Shown here piece after piece: positions 27,197 to 34,860 of a stretch of DNA of 64,000 nucleotides. The notes below the pieces were generated by a model, which searched no databases, was not told the DNA's origin, and saw only the letters and a program-made list of their open reading frames with translations. The position numbers and the translations under genes were made by a program. The DNA is from DATGLW01 sp035293965 (GTDB taxonomy: Bacteria > Actinomycetota > Acidimicrobiia > Acidimicrobiales > RAAP-2), in the NCBI GenBank assembly GCA_035293965.1, contig DATGLW010000138.1:62001-126000 (forward strand), read 5' to 3'. Positions within the stretch are counted from its first letter, which is position 1. Each line of letters starts with the position of its first letter.

Positions 27197-28554
27197 CGGA
27201 GCTCCCCGACCTGGCCGCGTCCCTCCTGGATCGGGCCCTGCCCGGCGAGGAGGTCGAGGTCTACGTCGCCCGGGGGCACGACACGGAGGTGCGGGCCTAC
27301 GAGGGGGAGGTCGAGTCGCTGTCGTCCGCCGCCTCCTCGGGCGTGGGTGTGCGGGTGCTGCTCGACGCCGGCTCCGAGGCGGGGGCAAGGCTCGGGTTCG
27401 CCTGGGCCGGCTCCCTCGAGGGGGACCTGGTCACTTCGGCGCTGGAGGAGGCACGCGACAACGCCCGCTACGCGACCCCCGACCCCGACGTGGCCCTGGC
27501 CGAGCCCGACGGTGTCGAGGCGGCTCGCCTCGAGCTGTGGGACGAGCGGCTGGCAGCCACCCCCACCGACCACAAGGTGGAGATGGCCTTGGCCCTCGAG
27601 CGCCAGGTGCGCAAGGCTGACACGCGGATCCGCCAGGTCTCCTCGGCCGACTACGCCGACGGCTGGGTCGAGGTCGCGCTTGCCTCCACGACGGGGATCC
27701 GCGCGTACACCCGGCGCACCTCGGCCTTCCTGTCGGTGTCGGCCATCGCCGGCGAAGGGGTCGACAGCCAGACGGGGTCGGGCTTCAGCGTGGGCCGGGC
27801 CCTCGAGGACCTGGACCCGGACCGGGCGGCGGCAGACGCCGTGCGTCGCGCCGTGCGCATGCTCGGGGCAACCAAACCCCGCTCGTGCCGGTGCACGGTC
27901 GTGTTCGACCCCCGGGTGGTGGCCACGTTGCTGGCGGTGGTCTCCTCTGCCCTGTCCGGCGAGGCGGTGGTGAAGGGGCGCTCCTTCTTCGCCGGCCGGA
28001 TCGGCGAGCGGGTCGCCGTGCCCGCGGCGACCTTGGTCGACGACCCGACCGACCCGCGAGCAGTGGCGGCAGCCCCCTACGACGGCGAGGGGCTGGCGTG
28101 CCGTCGCAACGTGCTCGTCGACGGCGGGGTGCTGCAGCGGTTCCTGTTCGACACGGTCGCCGCGCGCCGTGCCGGCACGGTGTCGACCGGATCGGCGGTC
28201 CGAGGAGGCTTCTCGGGTACCCCGTCGGCCGGGTGCCGGGCCCTCGTGCTCCAGCCGGGCACCGCCGGCCAGGAGGAGATCCTCGCCGCCGTGGGCGAGG
28301 GCCTCTACGTGCAGAGTGTGAGCGGCGTGCACTCGGGCGTGAACGCCGTGAGCGGCGACTTCTCCGTCGGAGCCGAGGGGCTCATGATCCGGGAAGGGTC
28401 GCTCGGCGAGCCGGTGCGCGAGGCGACCGTGGCATCGACCCTGCAGCGGATGTTGATGTCGATCGTCCACGTCGGTGCCGACATCGAGTGGCTGCCGGGC
28501 ATCGCCGCCGGCCAGACGCTCGCCGTGGCGGACATGCAGCTGAGCGGCGCCTGA
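27193..28554 (+). CDS. pmbA: TldE/PmbA subunit
   Basis: Non-catalytic partner of TldD, 453 residues, with the same overall fold but no HExxxH motif, as expected for TldE. The block GFSGTPSAGCRALVLQPG and the C-terminal SGVNAVSGDFSVGAEGLMI are typical of PmbA. The GTG start overlaps the tldD stop in a GTGA junction. A modified-peptide precursor gene is not seen next to the pair, so the client is unknown. Confidence 0.92.
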   Translation: MTELPDLAASLLDRALPGEEVEVYVARGHDTEVRAYEGEVESLSSAASSGVGVRVLLDAGSEAGARLGFAWAGSLEGDLVTSALEEARDNARYATPDPDVALAEPDGVEAARLELWDERLAATPTDHKVEMALALERQVRKADTRIRQVSSADYADGWVEVALASTTGIRAYTRRTSAFLSVSAIAGEGVDSQTGSGFSVGRALEDLDPDRAAADAVRRAVRMLGATKPRSCRCTVVFDPRVVATLLAVVSSALSGEAVVKGRSFFAGRIGERVAVPAATLVDDPTDPRAVAAAPYDGEGLACRRNVLVDGGVLQRFLFDTVAARRAGTVSTGSAVRGGFSGTPSAGCRALVLQPGTAGQEEILAAVGEGLYVQSVSGVHSGVNAVSGDFSVGAEGLMIREGSLGEPVREATVASTLQRMLMSIVHVGADIEWLPGIAAGQTLAVADMQLSGA

Positions 28555-28620
28555 CGCCCGCCCGATGCTGCCGGCTCAGCTGCCGGCGCACTGCCCCCGG
28601 TCGTGTGGCCCCTGGTCGGG

Positions 28621-28968
28621 TCAGGAGGTGGTGGCGCCCGACGCCGCGGAAGGGGCCGGTGCGGTCGTGCCCGTCGAAGTGCCCGTCGACGCCGGGCTCG
28701 GCTCCTTCTTGCCGTTCGAACCCGAGGCGGACCCCGAGGCGTCGCCGCTCGCTGCCTCGCTGCCCGACCCGTCCGAGCCGTTGCGTGCGCCCGAGCGGTT
28801 GTCGGTGCGGTAGAAGCCGCTCCCCTTGAGGACGATGCCGACCGAGCCGAAGACCTTGCGGAGCGACCCGCCGCAACTCTGGCAGGTGGTCAGGGGCTCG
28901 TCGCTGAACGATTGCACGGCCTCGACGTGGTGCCCGCACGCGGTGCAGGCGTACTCGTAGGTCGGCAT
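28621..28968 (-). CDS. FmdB-family zinc-ribbon protein, Ruc-like
   Basis: 115 residues. The N-terminal zinc ribbon has Cys8, Cys11, Cys29 and Cys32 (MPTYEYACTACG, CQSCGG), followed by FGSVGIVLKGSGFYRTD and a Ser/Gly/Ala-rich disordered tail. This matches Mycobacterium tuberculosis Rv0991c (Ruc), a redox-regulated chaperone of the HrcA regulon (established knowledge). A CIRCE operator stands 63-89 bp upstream, consistent with heat-shock control. The ATG at 28968 has a strong AGGAGG site, which fixes the start; the longer frame is rejected. Chaperone activity itself is inferred. Confidence 0.85.
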   Translation of the reverse strand: MPTYEYACTACGHHVEAVQSFSDEPLTTCQSCGGSLRKVFGSVGIVLKGSGFYRTDNRSGARNGSDGSGSEAASGDASGSASGSNGKKEPSPASTGTSTGTTAPAPSAASGATTS

Positions 28969-29030
28969 CTCTCTCCTCCTCGGGCCGTCCGGCTCCGACC
29001 CGCACGTCGCGGCCGGCACGCCATCAGCAT

Positions 29031-29057
29031 TGGCACTCGAAGCTTTCGAGTGCCAAT
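29031..29057. promoter_or_regulatory. CIRCE operator (HrcA site)
   Basis: TTGGCACTC, nine bases, GAGTGCCAA: a perfect inverted repeat matching the CIRCE consensus TTAGCACTC-N9-GAGTGCTAA except for one symmetrical base pair. The full palindrome extends to 14-bp arms (29029-29059). It lies between the divergent Ruc-like gene and moaC, so it may control either, most likely the Ruc-like gene. Confidence 0.85.
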
Positions 29058-29102
29058 GTTACCGTGCCCGTAGGGTCGGGCGAGCGAGGACCTGCATGGT
29101 CG

Positions 29103-29108
29103 TAGACT
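29103..29108 (+). promoter_or_regulatory. -10 box TAGACT, leaderless start
   Basis: TAGACT then 6 nt to the moaC GTG at 29115. Confidence 0.5.
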
Positions 29109-29114
29109 CGTGAC

Positions 29115-29612
29115 GTGCCCGATCGAAGCCTGGCCCATCTCGACCCCCTCAGCAGCGCCCGGATGGCGGACGTCACGCCACGGGAGCCGACCCACCGCCG
29201 CGCGCTCGCCCGGTGCCGGGTGGCCATGTTGCCCGAGACGACCACCAAGGTGGCGAACAACGCCATGACCAAGGGCGACGTGCTGGCGGCGGCCCGCATC
29301 GCCGGCATCCAGGCGGCGAAGCGCACGGCGGACCTCATCCCGATGTGCCACCCGGTGCTGGTGGGCTCGGTGGCGGTCAACTTCAACATCGGCGACGACT
29401 ACGTCGAGGTGGAAGCCCAGGTCGAGACGGTGGACCGCACCGGCGTCGAGATGGAGGCCATGACGGCCTGCACCGTGGCGGCCCTGACGGTCTACGACAT
29501 GTGCAAGTCGGTGGACCGCACCATGACCGTCGAGCAGGTGGCGCTGTGGGAGAAGTCGGGTGGCCGCTCGGGCCCGTGGCGCCGCGACACCTCCTTCGAC
29601 GACCGCGGCTGA
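29115..29612 (+). CDS. moaC: cyclic pyranopterin monophosphate synthase
   Basis: Second step of molybdenum-cofactor synthesis: converts the GTP 8-cyclase product into cyclic pyranopterin monophosphate, with MoaA (not in window). 165 residues, usual length. Motifs are MADVTPREPTHRRALA, LIPMCHPVLVGSVAVNF, and YDMCKSVDRTM with the catalytic Asp and Lys. The GTG at 29115 lies 6 nt after a TAGACT box. Confidence 0.95.
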   Translation: MPDRSLAHLDPLSSARMADVTPREPTHRRALARCRVAMLPETTTKVANNAMTKGDVLAAARIAGIQAAKRTADLIPMCHPVLVGSVAVNFNIGDDYVEVEAQVETVDRTGVEMEAMTACTVAALTVYDMCKSVDRTMTVEQVALWEKSGGRSGPWRRDTSFDDRG

Positions 29613-29639
29613 CCCGCGCGGGACCTGCGGCGCCGCGAG

Positions 29640-29663
29640 CAAGGGCGCCCTCAGCGGCGCCTT
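29640..29663. terminator. hairpin between convergent genes
   Basis: AAGGGCGCC and GGCGCCTT can pair with a short loop between the moaC end and the end of the proline-rich gene, overlapping the latter's last codons. A bidirectional terminator is likely. Confidence 0.45.
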
Positions 29664-31585
29664 CTCGAGGCCCGTGCGAAGAAGTCGGGCGTGATCGTTG
29701 GGGGCTCAGCCTCCGAGGTGCCGGCGTCCACCTCCTGCCCGGGTGAGGGGACGGACGTGCCACCGATGGCGCCGGCACCGCTGAAGTCCTCGACGGAGAA
29801 CCCCGGCGGCGTGCTCGCCGCCATCGCCCGCCCCCCGGTGGGCGTGATCCCGAGCGACGGCCCCGTGCTGTCGAGCAGCATGCTGTCCACCGGAGCACCC
29901 GGGGCCGGCGTGCCGGTCACCTGGGGGGCCGACCCGGGCCCCGCCAGAGCCTCGCCGGCTGCCGGGTCCACGGCGAAGCCGGGTGGCGGTGGCGGGGGCG
30001 GTGGGGGAGGCGGCGACGGCGCGCCGATGGCAGTGTCGCCGCTCAGGTCGTCGAGCGAGAAGCCGGGAGGTGCCGGCGGCGGGGTGTAGACGCCCCCCGC
30101 CCGCACATCGCCCCAGCTCTCCTCGGTAGGGTGCGCGCCGACCTCGACCGGAGCCACGGGCGGGGGCGGCGACGGCGCGCCGATGGCAGTGTCGCCGCTC
30201 AGGTCATCGAGCGAGAAGCCCGGAGGTGCCGGCGGCGGGGTGTAGACGCCCCCCGCCCGGACATCGCCCGAGCTCTCCTCGGTAGGTTGCGCGCCAACCT
30301 CGACCGGAGCCACGGGCGGGGGCGGTGGCGCCAGATGAGGCGACGGTGGCGGGGGTGGCGGAGGGATGCTCGTGGCAGCCGGGACCCCACCGGGCGCAGG
30401 CCAGTCCCAGCCTGGCTCCCCGCCTGGCTCTGTTCGTGCCGGGGGTGACGGGGGAGGCGGTGGCGGGATGAGGGAGCGCTCGACCTCCTCGTCGAAGAAC
30501 AGCGGAGGCGGGTGGGGGAGGGCAGGCTCAGCGGGTACGGGCTGCGTGACGGCGGTTGCCGCCTCCGGGCCCGGCTCCCCGAAGGCGAACCCCGGTGGCG
30601 GCGGAGGGGGAAGCACGCCGCCACCGGGGTTCGTTGCCGCGGACTCGATCGGCGCGGGCGGCGGCGGCGGTGGGCCGAACCCTGCCGGCGGCGGCGGTGG
30701 TGGCGGTGGCGCGAGCAGGTCGGTGGCCGGGCCCGCCACTGCAAAGCCCTCTGGGGGCGGCGGAGGGGGGAGCACGTCGCCCCCCGGGCTTGCCGCCACG
30801 AACTCGACCGGCGAGGCCGGCGGAGGCGGCGCCGAGGAGCTGAACCCCGGAGGTGGCGGGGGAGGCGGCGGCGGTGGTGCGAGCGGCCCGGCGCCCGGGC
30901 CCGCCACCGCAAAGCCCTCTGGGGGCGGGGGAGGCGCCGCGAACCCGCCGGGGTGCCATTCGATCGACATGTCCGGCGCGTCGTGGGTGCCCAGGAGAGC
31001 CGATGCCACCGGTGCACCCTCCCGCGCCCCCTCACCGGCGGCGGGCTCACCGCCGGTGGCGAGGGCCCCGGGCGTGGCGTCGCCGAGCGCGGAGGCTGGG
31101 CCGGGAGGGGCGGGTGCCGGCGCCGCGTCTCGTCCGGGCGCAACGTCGTTGGCCCAACGCTGCTGCCCGCCGGCCGGCGGGGGGATCACGTCGTCCCCAC
31201 CGTCGCCCAGCGCGTCGAACGAGCCGGCTGGCTCGGGGCTGCGCCAGCGAGCGCCGACGCCGCTCGGCACCGGCGGGATCACCTCGGGTCCGGACTCGAT
31301 CACCGGGCGCCGCTCGCCAGGGGCCGGCCCGCCGCCCTCGGGCGTGCTCGCCCCGGCGCCCAGCGCCCGTGCGGTGCCGGCGCCAAGCGTCGGCTGCCGG
31401 GGTCCGCTCGGCAGCTCGGACTGGAACTGCGCGAACTGGGCGGCGAGCTCCCGCTGGGACACCTCGACCCGCTCGAGGCGGTCCAGCACCTCCTCCCACA
31501 AGCGGGCCGAGGACAGTGCGACAGAGCGGACGAGGTCCGCCGTGTCGTCGCTTCGATCAGAACCGTGCGGGGTGTGCCTGGTCAT
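29651..31585 (-). CDS. proline-rich repeat protein next to the pilus locus
   Basis: 644 residues, not recognised. Residues 1-62 are a charged predicted helix (LWEEVLDRLERVEVSQREL), possibly coiled coil. The rest is low-complexity with poly-Pro runs of up to eleven, separated by short motifs PPGF or PEGF followed by acidic residues. One unit (PPPVAPVEVGA, then PTEES, then GDVRAGGVYTPPPAPPGF, then LDDLSGDTAIG) is duplicated almost exactly, and a third PPGF-(S/V)-(E/D)D-SG-AIG copy is near the C-terminus, which ends ITPDFFARASRRRR. No signal peptide or membrane segment, so it is probably cytosolic. It diverges from pilA across 314 bp. Weak GGAAGG site before the ATG. A multivalent scaffold is one possibility; function unknown. 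Confidence 0.75.
   Translation of the reverse strand: MTRHTPHGSDRSDDTADLVRSVALSSARLWEEVLDRLERVEVSQRELAAQFAQFQSELPSGPRQPTLGAGTARALGAGASTPEGGGPAPGERRPVIESGPEVIPPVPSGVGARWRSPEPAGSFDALGDGGDDVIPPPAGGQQRWANDVAPGRDAAPAPAPPGPASALGDATPGALATGGEPAAGEGAREGAPVASALLGTHDAPDMSIEWHPGGFAAPPPPPEGFAVAGPGAGPLAPPPPPPPPPPGFSSSAPPPPASPVEFVAASPGGDVLPPPPPPEGFAVAGPATDLLAPPPPPPPPAGFGPPPPPPAPIESAATNPGGGVLPPPPPPGFAFGEPGPEAATAVTQPVPAEPALPHPPPLFFDEEVERSLIPPPPPPSPPARTEPGGEPGWDWPAPGGVPAATSIPPPPPPPSPHLAPPPPPVAPVEVGAQPTEESSGDVRAGGVYTPPPAPPGFSLDDLSGDTAIGAPSPPPPVAPVEVGAHPTEESWGDVRAGGVYTPPPAPPGFSLDDLSGDTAIGAPSPPPPPPPPPPPGFAVDPAAGEALAGPGSAPQVTGTPAPGAPVDSMLLDSTGPSLGITPTGGRAMAASTPPGFSVEDFSGAGAIGGTSVPSPGQEVDAGTSEAEPPTITPDFFARASRRRR
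30050..30310 (-). repeat. internal tandem duplication in the proline-rich gene
   Basis: About 115-130 bp encoding the VAPVEVGA to SGDTAIGAPS unit is present twice with few changes. Confidence 0.8.
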
Positions 31586-31899
31586 CCGCCTTCCCTTCCC
31601 CGTTTCGTTGCTACGGCCAGCTCGCCCGGCGCCGGCCGTGGCTGCGCCGCAGTGCGCTCAACGTTATCGAACCTGGCGCTGCCAAGCGTAGGCGATGGGG
31701 AATGGACGCGAGCGGATTTGCGACCAAGTCGCGTGGTGGGGGCACCGTGGTTGCCGGACGGTTAGAGATGCCGATCTGGCCCGTTCTCCGGCGATTTTCA
31801 CGTGACTTTGCACGTGGCGATCGTTACTGTCCCCGTGTCGAGCCGGCGGGCTCGACACTGCAACAAACACCCAAAACACTCCGAAGGGAGACCACCCAC
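31586..31899. promoter_or_regulatory. pilA promoter region with 5' hairpin
   Basis: 314 bp between the divergent proline-rich gene and pilA, less GC-rich than average. Two CACGTG palindromes (31799-31804, 31811-31816) sit 12 bp apart. A TACTGT -10 box is at 31825-31830 with GTGACT 17 nt upstream as a weak -35. The transcript would begin near 31837, at a perfect 10-bp hairpin (31835-31844 with 31849-31858). GAAGGGAG before the ATG is the ribosome site. Confidence 0.55.
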
Positions 31900-32532
31900 A
31901 TGGACACCAGCAAGAGCTCGGAGCTCCTGCGCCGAGCGCGGGAGATCCTGGCCAAGCGGGCGGCAATGGCCGAGGAGGAGGGGGCCGAATCCGGCTTCAC
32001 CCTCATCGAGCTCATGGTCGTCCTCCTCATCATGGCGATCCTGCTCGCCATCGCCATCCCGACCTTCCTCGGGGTGAAGGGCGGTGCGCAGGACCGAGCG
32101 GCGCAGAGCAACCTGACCAACGCGTTGATGTCGGCCAAGGCCATCTACGCGACCAACAGCTCGTACCTGACGGGCGCTGGGACGATGGCGAGCTCCCTCA
32201 ACGCAGCTGAGCCGGCACTGTCGTTCGTCACCGGGAGCGTTGCCGGTCTCGGCGGCAACCAGATCTCGGTCAATGTGCCCATCACGGGTCAGATCATCCT
32301 GGTGGCCAGCTCGCCGAACAACGGCGGAACCTGCTGGGCCGTTTCCGACTGGGACGGCAGCAACGCCTCCAACGTGGTCGGCGGTCTGTCCAACGCAGGT
32401 ACCTGGTACGCCGAGTGGAAGGTCGGCGCATCCGGCTGCAGCGCGGCGACGGCTGCCCTCCCGACTGGCATGACGGGTGCCAACTGGTCGCAGAAGTACC
32501 CGACTGCTGCCCCATCGCTGACAGGCAACTGA
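31900..32532 (+). CDS. pilA: type IV pilin (PilA)
   Basis: Major-pilin candidate, 210 residues. The class III signal ends at Gly32, before Phe33-TLIELMVVLLIMAILLAIAIPTFL; Glu37 is the conserved Glu+5. The leader of 32 residues is unusually long and looks helical and charged (SSELLRRAREILAKRAAMAEEEGAESG). The mature globular part has Cys145 and Cys180, which may form the D-region disulfide, and a Thr/Ser/Asn-rich surface. ATG 31900 with GAAGGGAG ribosome site; the longer upstream frame is antisense to the proline-rich gene and rejected. A hairpin follows the stop. Confidence 0.92.
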   Translation: MDTSKSSELLRRAREILAKRAAMAEEEGAESGFTLIELMVVLLIMAILLAIAIPTFLGVKGGAQDRAAQSNLTNALMSAKAIYATNSSYLTGAGTMASSLNAAEPALSFVTGSVAGLGGNQISVNVPITGQIILVASSPNNGGTCWAVSDWDGSNASNVVGGLSNAGTWYAEWKVGASGCSAATAALPTGMTGANWSQKYPTAAPSLTGN

Positions 32533-32572
32533 TCAGCTCAACGGCCACCCTTCGGGGTGATGCCGAAGTCCA

Positions 32573-32612
32573 GGGAAGGGGGTCCGGCCCATTGGGTGCG
32601 GGCCCCCTTCCC
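32573..32612 (+). terminator. hairpin after pilA
   Basis: 14-nt arms 32573-32586 and 32599-32612 pair with one G-T; no T-run follows. It could terminate most pilA transcripts or protect the 3' end, limiting expression of the next gene. Confidence 0.55.
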
Positions 32613-32686
32613 CGCGACTGGCAAAGGACACGCGATCGCAGAATCGAGGCCGCGCGATCGACGATCGACGCGAACGGAGGCCGACT

Positions 32687-34084
32687 ATGGGCATCGAGCG
32701 TGGCGTTCTTCGACGCGGACCGGGCGCGGGCGAGTCGGAGGCGCGCGTGGTGAGGGGCGCGCCCTCGCTTCGGCGGTGGTTGATCGCCGCCTCAGTGCTC
32801 CTCGTCGCCACCGGCATGGCGTACTCGCTGGCGTGGGGCCCGGTTGTCGAGCACGGCTCCTACTGGGTGACCCCCGGTGACATCTGGGGTACGTTCCGAG
32901 CCGCTCACTTCGTCGGGTGGGGGGATATCGGCGACGTGTACGACAAGGGAACCGGGCTCGTGACCTTCCCGGGCATCGCGGTCCTGCTTGCACCGATCGC
33001 CATCCTCTCCGGGCACCTCGGCCTGTCGGAGAGCTTGCCCTTCTACCTCCCCCACCCCACGGCTTGGCTCGTGCTGGGGCCCGTCGAACTTCTCCTCGGG
33101 GCCACCGTCTTCTTTCCCCTCGACGCCCTCGCGACGAACATCGGTGCGAGGCGAGGGCAGCGCCTCGCGATGCTGGCTGCCAGCTTCGTGATCCTCTGGC
33201 CCGTCGTCGCCATCTGGGGTCACCCCGAAGACGCCGTAGCCATGACCCTCTCGCTCTATGCCCTCGATGGTGCCCTCCGTTCGAGATGGCGGAGCGCAGG
33301 CTGGCTGTTCGGCGGGGCGATGGCCGTCCAGCCTCTCGTGATCGTGGTCCTGCCAGTGCTCCTCGGGTTCGCCCCCGGCCGAGAGCGCTGGAAGCTCGTC
33401 GCGAAGGCGATCGTCCCCGTGGCGTGCCTGTGCGCGCTACCCCTCGAGCAATCGTGGCACCAGACGTCGACGGCATTGCTCCAGCAGCCGAACTACCCGT
33501 CGATCGACCACGCGACACCCTGGGTAGCCCTGGCGCCGGTGCTGTCGCCTGCCCGCCACGTGCTCGTGCATCGTTTCGGCGAGGTGACCTCGCACGGATT
33601 GAGCGGCTACTCCGCGTGGTGGAGCACCACCACGCTGGGCAAGGTCGTGGCGGCAGGTCCAGGTCGTCTGATCGCCATCGCGCTCGCCCTGGCGCTCGGG
33701 TGGTGGATCGCGCACAGGAAACCGCGTCCGGAGACGATCGTGTGGTTGGCGGCGGTGGCGCTCAGCCTTCGATGCTTCTTCGAGGCGGTCATGAACCCGT
33801 ACTACCTGTGGCCGCCGCTGGCGGTGGTGGTGGTGCTGGCGGCGACCAGGTCGTGGAGGCGCTTTGGGTTTGTCGTCGCGAGCGGGCTTCTGTGCTCGGT
33901 CTCTAGCTACCACCGAGCCGGCCCATGGGCGTGGTACCTGCCGGTCGCGCTGCTCTTGGGGATGTCGCTCCTCTGGAGCCGGCCAAGCCGCGATCGTGCG
34001 GTCCCGCAGCCCGATGCGGTCTCCGCATGGGCCGCGCAGGCGTCGGACATGTCGCCGGACCCCGGGATCCTGTCACCTGTGTGA
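32687..34084 (+). CDS. polytopic membrane protein, glycosyltransferase-87-like
   Basis: 465 residues with about ten hydrophobic segments starting at 28-48. The first extracellular loop has paired acidic residues (GDIGDVYDKGTGLVTFP), and FVILWPVVAIWGHPEDAVAM resembles the membrane GT-C glycosyltransferases of the GT87/DUF2029 group that use polyprenyl-phosphate sugars. The match is by pattern, so the call is tentative. ATG 32687 with a CGGAGG site. Lying directly after the pilin gene, it may glycosylate the Ser/Thr-rich pilin (inference). The spacer hairpin suggests lower expression than pilA. Confidence 0.55.
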   Translation: MGIERGVLRRGPGAGESEARVVRGAPSLRRWLIAASVLLVATGMAYSLAWGPVVEHGSYWVTPGDIWGTFRAAHFVGWGDIGDVYDKGTGLVTFPGIAVLLAPIAILSGHLGLSESLPFYLPHPTAWLVLGPVELLLGATVFFPLDALATNIGARRGQRLAMLAASFVILWPVVAIWGHPEDAVAMTLSLYALDGALRSRWRSAGWLFGGAMAVQPLVIVVLPVLLGFAPGRERWKLVAKAIVPVACLCALPLEQSWHQTSTALLQQPNYPSIDHATPWVALAPVLSPARHVLVHRFGEVTSHGLSGYSAWWSTTTLGKVVAAGPGRLIAIALALALGWWIAHRKPRPETIVWLAAVALSLRCFFEAVMNPYYLWPPLAVVVVLAATRSWRRFGFVVASGLLCSVSSYHRAGPWAWYLPVALLLGMSLLWSRPSRDRAVPQPDAVSAWAAQASDMSPDPGILSPV

Positions 34085-34085
34085 G

Positions 34086-34123
34086 CACCCGGTCTGGTTC
34101 GCAGTGGGGGTGCAGACCGGGTG
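34086..34123. terminator. perfect inverted repeat between convergent genes
   Basis: 11-bp arms 34086-34096 and 34113-34123 with a 16-nt loop, between the membrane-protein gene and pilO. Likely bidirectional terminator. Confidence 0.6.
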
Positions 34124-34251
34124 ACCTCCTGGCGGGTCATCGTGCCGGTGGCGCTGGCTCAGGACACCTGTCCGGACTCCTCACGGCACCGGCGTTCGGC
34201 GGCTTGCGGCCTGACCGGAGGTGGGCAGGACCGGTCGGGACCGCCGCCTGC

Positions 34252-34860
34252 TCAGCGGGCAGATCCCGTTGCCTGGGATGCCTGTGCCGAGCTGTACACC
34301 GTGAGGGTGAAGGTGCTCGTGAGCGGCGCAGGCTTGTTGGACCCGGGCCCGCCACCGCTGATGGAGACACCATCGATCACTGTCAGCCGAGGCATGGCGT
34401 ACAGGGCATTCATGAAGTTGAGCGTGCTGGCATAGCTCCCGCTCACGACGACTGTGATGGGGTAGGAGAGGAGGCTGGTTCCAGAGACCGGCGACCCATT
34501 GCTCGAGGGTGTCATGCTGACCAGGCCGACCCCGGATTGAGCCGCCGTGCCAGCCATCTGCGAGATGTAATTGTACATGTCGGCAGTCGCCGGGATCATC
34601 GCGCCGAACTTGGCCTGGAGCTGGAGCAATTGTGGCGTCGCACGGGAGGTCGCACGCAAGAGCTGCAGCTTCGCCTCGAGCGACGCTTCCTCTCCTTGGA
34701 GGTTCTGGCGCTGCGTCGTCAGCCTTGAAAGGTGCTTCCCTTGTGGGACGAAGAAGGCGAGGAGCCACACGAGGATTGCGACGAGCCCCGCCATGATCGT
34801 GATGAGCACGGTGCGGTTTCCGAGCACCGGCTTCAGTCGTGAGAGCTGCGGAACGTTCAT
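34252..34860 (-). CDS. pilO: type IV pilus assembly protein PilO
   Basis: Inner-membrane alignment protein that pairs with PilN. 202 residues. A short cytosolic N-terminus is followed by one membrane segment (about 17-38), a coiled coil (about 42-75) and a ferredoxin-like domain with LSYPITVVVSGSYASTLNFMNAL. The ATG overlaps the stop of the pilM-pilN gene (ATGA), so the two are coupled. Confidence 0.88.
   Translation of the reverse strand: MNVPQLSRLKPVLGNRTVLITIMAGLVAILVWLLAFFVPQGKHLSRLTTQRQNLQGEEASLEAKLQLLRATSRATPQLLQLQAKFGAMIPATADMYNYISQMAGTAAQSGVGLVSMTPSSNGSPVSGTSLLSYPITVVVSGSYASTLNFMNALYAMPRLTVIDGVSISGGGPGSNKPAPLTSTFTLTVYSSAQASQATGSAR

Noticed and set aside
30853..31899. N-terminal extension of the pilin frame
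   Set aside because: Antisense to the proline-rich gene and promoter; a class III pilin leader and ribosome site occur at 31900.
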